Source of the DNA: Labilibaculum sp.
Lineage (GTDB): Bacteria > Bacteroidota > Bacteroidia > Bacteroidales > Marinifilaceae
DNA: 7,335 nt
Reading direction: 5' to 3'
Assembly (NCBI GenBank): GCA_016743925.1
Contig: JADGFH010000276.1
Coordinates: forward strand, 1-7,335
Numbering within the stretch: position 1 is the stretch's first letter; every line of letters begins with the position of its first letter. This document shows, one piece after another, positions 5,763 to 7,335 of this stretch. Under the pieces are notes generated by a model. It saw nothing but the letters and a program-made list of their open reading frames with translations, was not told where the DNA came from and ran no database searches. Position numbers and translations under genes: made by a program.

Positions 5763-7100
5763 ATGAGTACAATTCGCGAATATGTAGATCTTACCATGAA
5801 CTTCCTGAGCAGGGGAGTGTGGAACATGCGATTAAAAGATCTCTCAGGACACCGGTATTTTTTAATTCGACAATTGCGAATTTATTTATTGGCCATAAAA
5901 GGATTTTACGAAGATAAATGCCAGTTAAGAGCTTCAGCTTTAACTTTTTACTCTGTATTGTCGGTGGTGCCAGTTTTGGCAATGGCCTTTGGTATTGCGA
6001 AAGGCTTTGGCTTGGATAAAAAGCTAGAGAAAGAATTGGTAACCAATTTATCTGGACAACAAGAAGTGTTAAGTTTCTTGATGGATTTTGCCAATAAAAT
6101 GCTCCAAAATACAGAAGGTTCTCTTATTGCAGGTTTGGGATTTGTGATTTTGTTTTGGTCGGTAATTAAAATGCTGAGCAATATCGAAGAATCCTTTAAC
6201 GATGTATGGAGAATTAAAAAATCCAGAACATGGGGTAGGAAATTTAGCGATTATACTGCTATCATGATATTTGCACCTGTTCTGCTAATTGGGTCAAGCG
6301 CAGGAACGGTTGTTTTAAAAACAATGATTCAAGAGTTTACGCAAGGCAATACGCTACTAGAAGCTGTTGGTCCATACCTTACTTTTCTTATTAATTTGAT
6401 TCCTTACTTTTTAGTTTGGGTTTTGTTTACGTTGTTGTACACCTTCATGCCCAACACGCATGTGAAGTTTAAGTCGGGCTTGATTGCAGGAATTATAGCA
6501 GGTACAATTTATCAGGTATTCCAAGTGCTTTATATTGAATTTCAGGGAATGGTAACGACCTACAACGCCGTTTATGGTAGTTTTGCTGCCTTGCCATTGT
6601 TCTTGATGTGGTTGCAGTTAAGTTGGTTAATTGTACTCTTCGGAGCGGAAATATCATTCGCAGAACAGAATGTTGAAAACTATGAGTACGAGGCAGAAAC
6701 AACAGAAATTTCCTATGATTACAAACGCTTACTAAGTTTATACATACTACACGTAATTATTCGGAATTTCGAGAAAAACGAAGTTCCATTGCATGCACAA
6801 GAAATATCGCACAGATTAGAGATGCCAATTCGCTTGGTACGTGAAATTCTCTTTAATTTGAATAGTTCAGGCCTTATTTCTGAATTAGTAACCGATACAG
6901 ATAAGCAGTTGGCCTATCAACCTGCTTTTGATATCAATAAAATGACCATTAATAAAGTTACCGATGTTTTGGAAAAAGCGGGATCTGATAAAATTCCTGT
7001 TCTAGAAACAGATACTTATTCTCAACTTAGCAATTTAATGGAAGGTTACCGAAAAGCTGTTTCCTTGGATCAGAAGGAAACTTTATTGAAAGATATTTAA
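5763..7100 (+). CDS. YihY/BrkB-family inner membrane protein with C-terminal winged-helix-like domain
   Basis: This 445-residue protein belongs to the family once misnamed ribonuclease BN. The family's biochemical role is unsettled, and members have been proposed as transporters or envelope proteins. About six membrane helices are visible near 56-81, 120-138, 165-189, 204-228, 237-258 and 275-299. Family signatures are ASALTFYSVLSVVPVLAMAF (57-76), the SNIEESFNDVWR segment (139-150) and the final YNAVYGSFAALPLFLMWLQL (267-286) leading into FGAEISFA (293-300). Beyond the usual domain, residues about 320-395 look like a small winged helix: HAQEISHRLEMPIRLVREIL (344-363), NLNSSGLI (365-372), then a strand-like stretch. 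This resembles Rrf2-type DNA-binding folds. ATG 5763 is the first good start, with an A/T-rich leader and no Shine-Dalgarno sequence. It is divergent from the two-component operon across 128 bp. It ends within a hairpin at 7087-7120. Confidence 0.92.
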   Translation: MSTIREYVDLTMNFLSRGVWNMRLKDLSGHRYFLIRQLRIYLLAIKGFYEDKCQLRASALTFYSVLSVVPVLAMAFGIAKGFGLDKKLEKELVTNLSGQQEVLSFLMDFANKMLQNTEGSLIAGLGFVILFWSVIKMLSNIEESFNDVWRIKKSRTWGRKFSDYTAIMIFAPVLLIGSSAGTVVLKTMIQEFTQGNTLLEAVGPYLTFLINLIPYFLVWVLFTLLYTFMPNTHVKFKSGLIAGIIAGTIYQVFQVLYIEFQGMVTTYNAVYGSFAALPLFLMWLQLSWLIVLFGAEISFAEQNVENYEYEAETTEISYDYKRLLSLYILHVIIRNFEKNEVPLHAQEISHRLEMPIRLVREILFNLNSSGLISELVTDTDKQLAYQPAFDINKMTINKVTDVLEKAGSDKIPVLETDTYSQLSNLMEGYRKAVSLDQKETLLKDI

Positions 7101-7120
7101 ACTTCCATCAATATCTTTCA
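7087..7120 (+). terminator. 11-bp perfect hairpin spanning the YihY stop codon
   Basis: TGAAAGATATT (7087-7097) is perfectly complementary to AATATCTTTCA (7110-7120) around a 12-base loop. The TAA stop at 7098-7100 opens the loop, so the last codons of the gene form the left arm. A stem this long at a gene end suggests transcription termination or 3'-end protection. The stem is AT-rich and no T-run follows on the plus strand, so a classical intrinsic terminator is not fully met. Confidence 0.45.
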
Positions 7121-7149
7121 GCAAGAATAAAACCAAAGAGAGAGTTGTA

Positions 7150-7335
7150 ATGAAAATAAATTTGATGCTGACAGAAATAAAAAAGTTTAGACTAGTGATA
7201 ACTTTTTTTATTACTTCCATAATTTTTCAATTATTCTTTAGACTAGTTGGATTAAATTTAATTATTGGGAGTGCTATTTTTCAGTTTGTGGCATCTTTTA
7301 TTTTAGGATATGTATATACTCAGTTTCACCTTAAG
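7150..7335 (+). CDS. Unrecognised small membrane protein, N-terminal 62 residues only
   Basis: An open frame starts at ATG 7150, 49 bp after the YihY stop, and runs off the right edge without a stop (62 codons). It begins with a short basic segment (EIKKFR, residues 9-14). Two hydrophobic stretches follow, about 15-34 and 37-56, split near Arg31, which looks like two membrane helices. AGAGAG lies about 5-10 bases before the ATG and could serve as a weak ribosome binding site. A further in-frame ATG at codon 6 is possible. I do not recognise the family. Codon use (Phe, Ile and Leu, A/T-ending) matches its surroundings, and the sustained open frame with membrane-like composition supports a real gene. 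It could be co-transcribed with the YihY gene unless the hairpin at 7087-7120 separates them. Confidence 0.55.
   Translation, partial: MKINLMLTEIKKFRLVITFFITSIIFQLFFRLVGLNLIIGSAIFQFVASFILGYVYTQFHLK

Noticed and set aside
5948..6702. Minus-strand open frames (5948-6181, 6493-6702)
   Set aside because: They are antisense to the membrane domain of YihY, whose family motifs settle the coding strand.
5763..7100. Annotation as ribonuclease BN
   Set aside because: The name reflects a historical misassignment; the sequence is a multi-helix membrane protein with no nuclease motif.

Overview
The window is AT-rich (about one third G+C by eye). It shows several habits of the phylum Bacteroidota: start codons preceded by A/T-rich stretches rather than a clear Shine-Dalgarno sequence, a perfect TAnnTTTG-type -7 element in front of the regulator gene, sensor kinases with an Asn-x-Gly ATP-lid motif, and a glycosyltransferase / LAB_N / ArnT-like gene trio that I associate with that phylum. 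A marine or anaerobic member of the Marinilabiliales would fit, but the genus cannot be fixed from this sequence.

Layout: six genes run on the minus strand from about 5634 down past the left edge. In transcription order they are an OmpR/PhoB-type response regulator (5634-4951), a sensor histidine kinase (4948-3692), a second kinase that is a tandem paralogue of the first (3603-2347), a family 2 glycosyltransferase (2274-1546), a membrane protein made of two LAB_N repeats (1549-905), and the N-terminal 299 residues of an ArnT/PMT-like glycosyltransferase (899 to beyond base 1). Spacing is tight within each half: 2 bp between regulator and first kinase, a 4-bp ATGA overlap between GT2 and LAB_N, and 5 bp between LAB_N and the ArnT-like gene. 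There are 88 bp between the two kinases. From the second kinase to the GT2 gene there are 72 bp with the start I prefer, or 33 bp with the longer one. On the plus strand, divergent from the regulator, lies a YihY/BrkB-family membrane protein with a winged-helix-like C-terminal extension (5763-7100). It is followed by a hairpin over its stop codon and the start of an unrecognised small membrane protein (7150 to beyond the right edge).

How the genes may work together (inference): the left half looks like a pathway for decorating a cell-envelope lipid or glycan. GT2 would make a polyprenyl-phosphate sugar at the inner face of the membrane, the double LAB_N protein is a candidate for moving it across, and the ArnT-like enzyme would transfer it outside. 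The two-component system just upstream, with one regulator and two kinases that share a near-identical histidine-bearing helix region but have divergent sensor domains, may switch the pathway on in response to two signals. This parallels the PmrAB/PhoPQ control of the arn operon in enterobacteria. A perfect 10-bp direct repeat with 11-bp period, the geometry used by OmpR/PhoB-type regulators, lies between the second kinase and GT2. It is a concrete candidate for the link. No RNA genes, CRISPR arrays or insertion sequences were seen, and no stretch over 300 bp lacks a gene.
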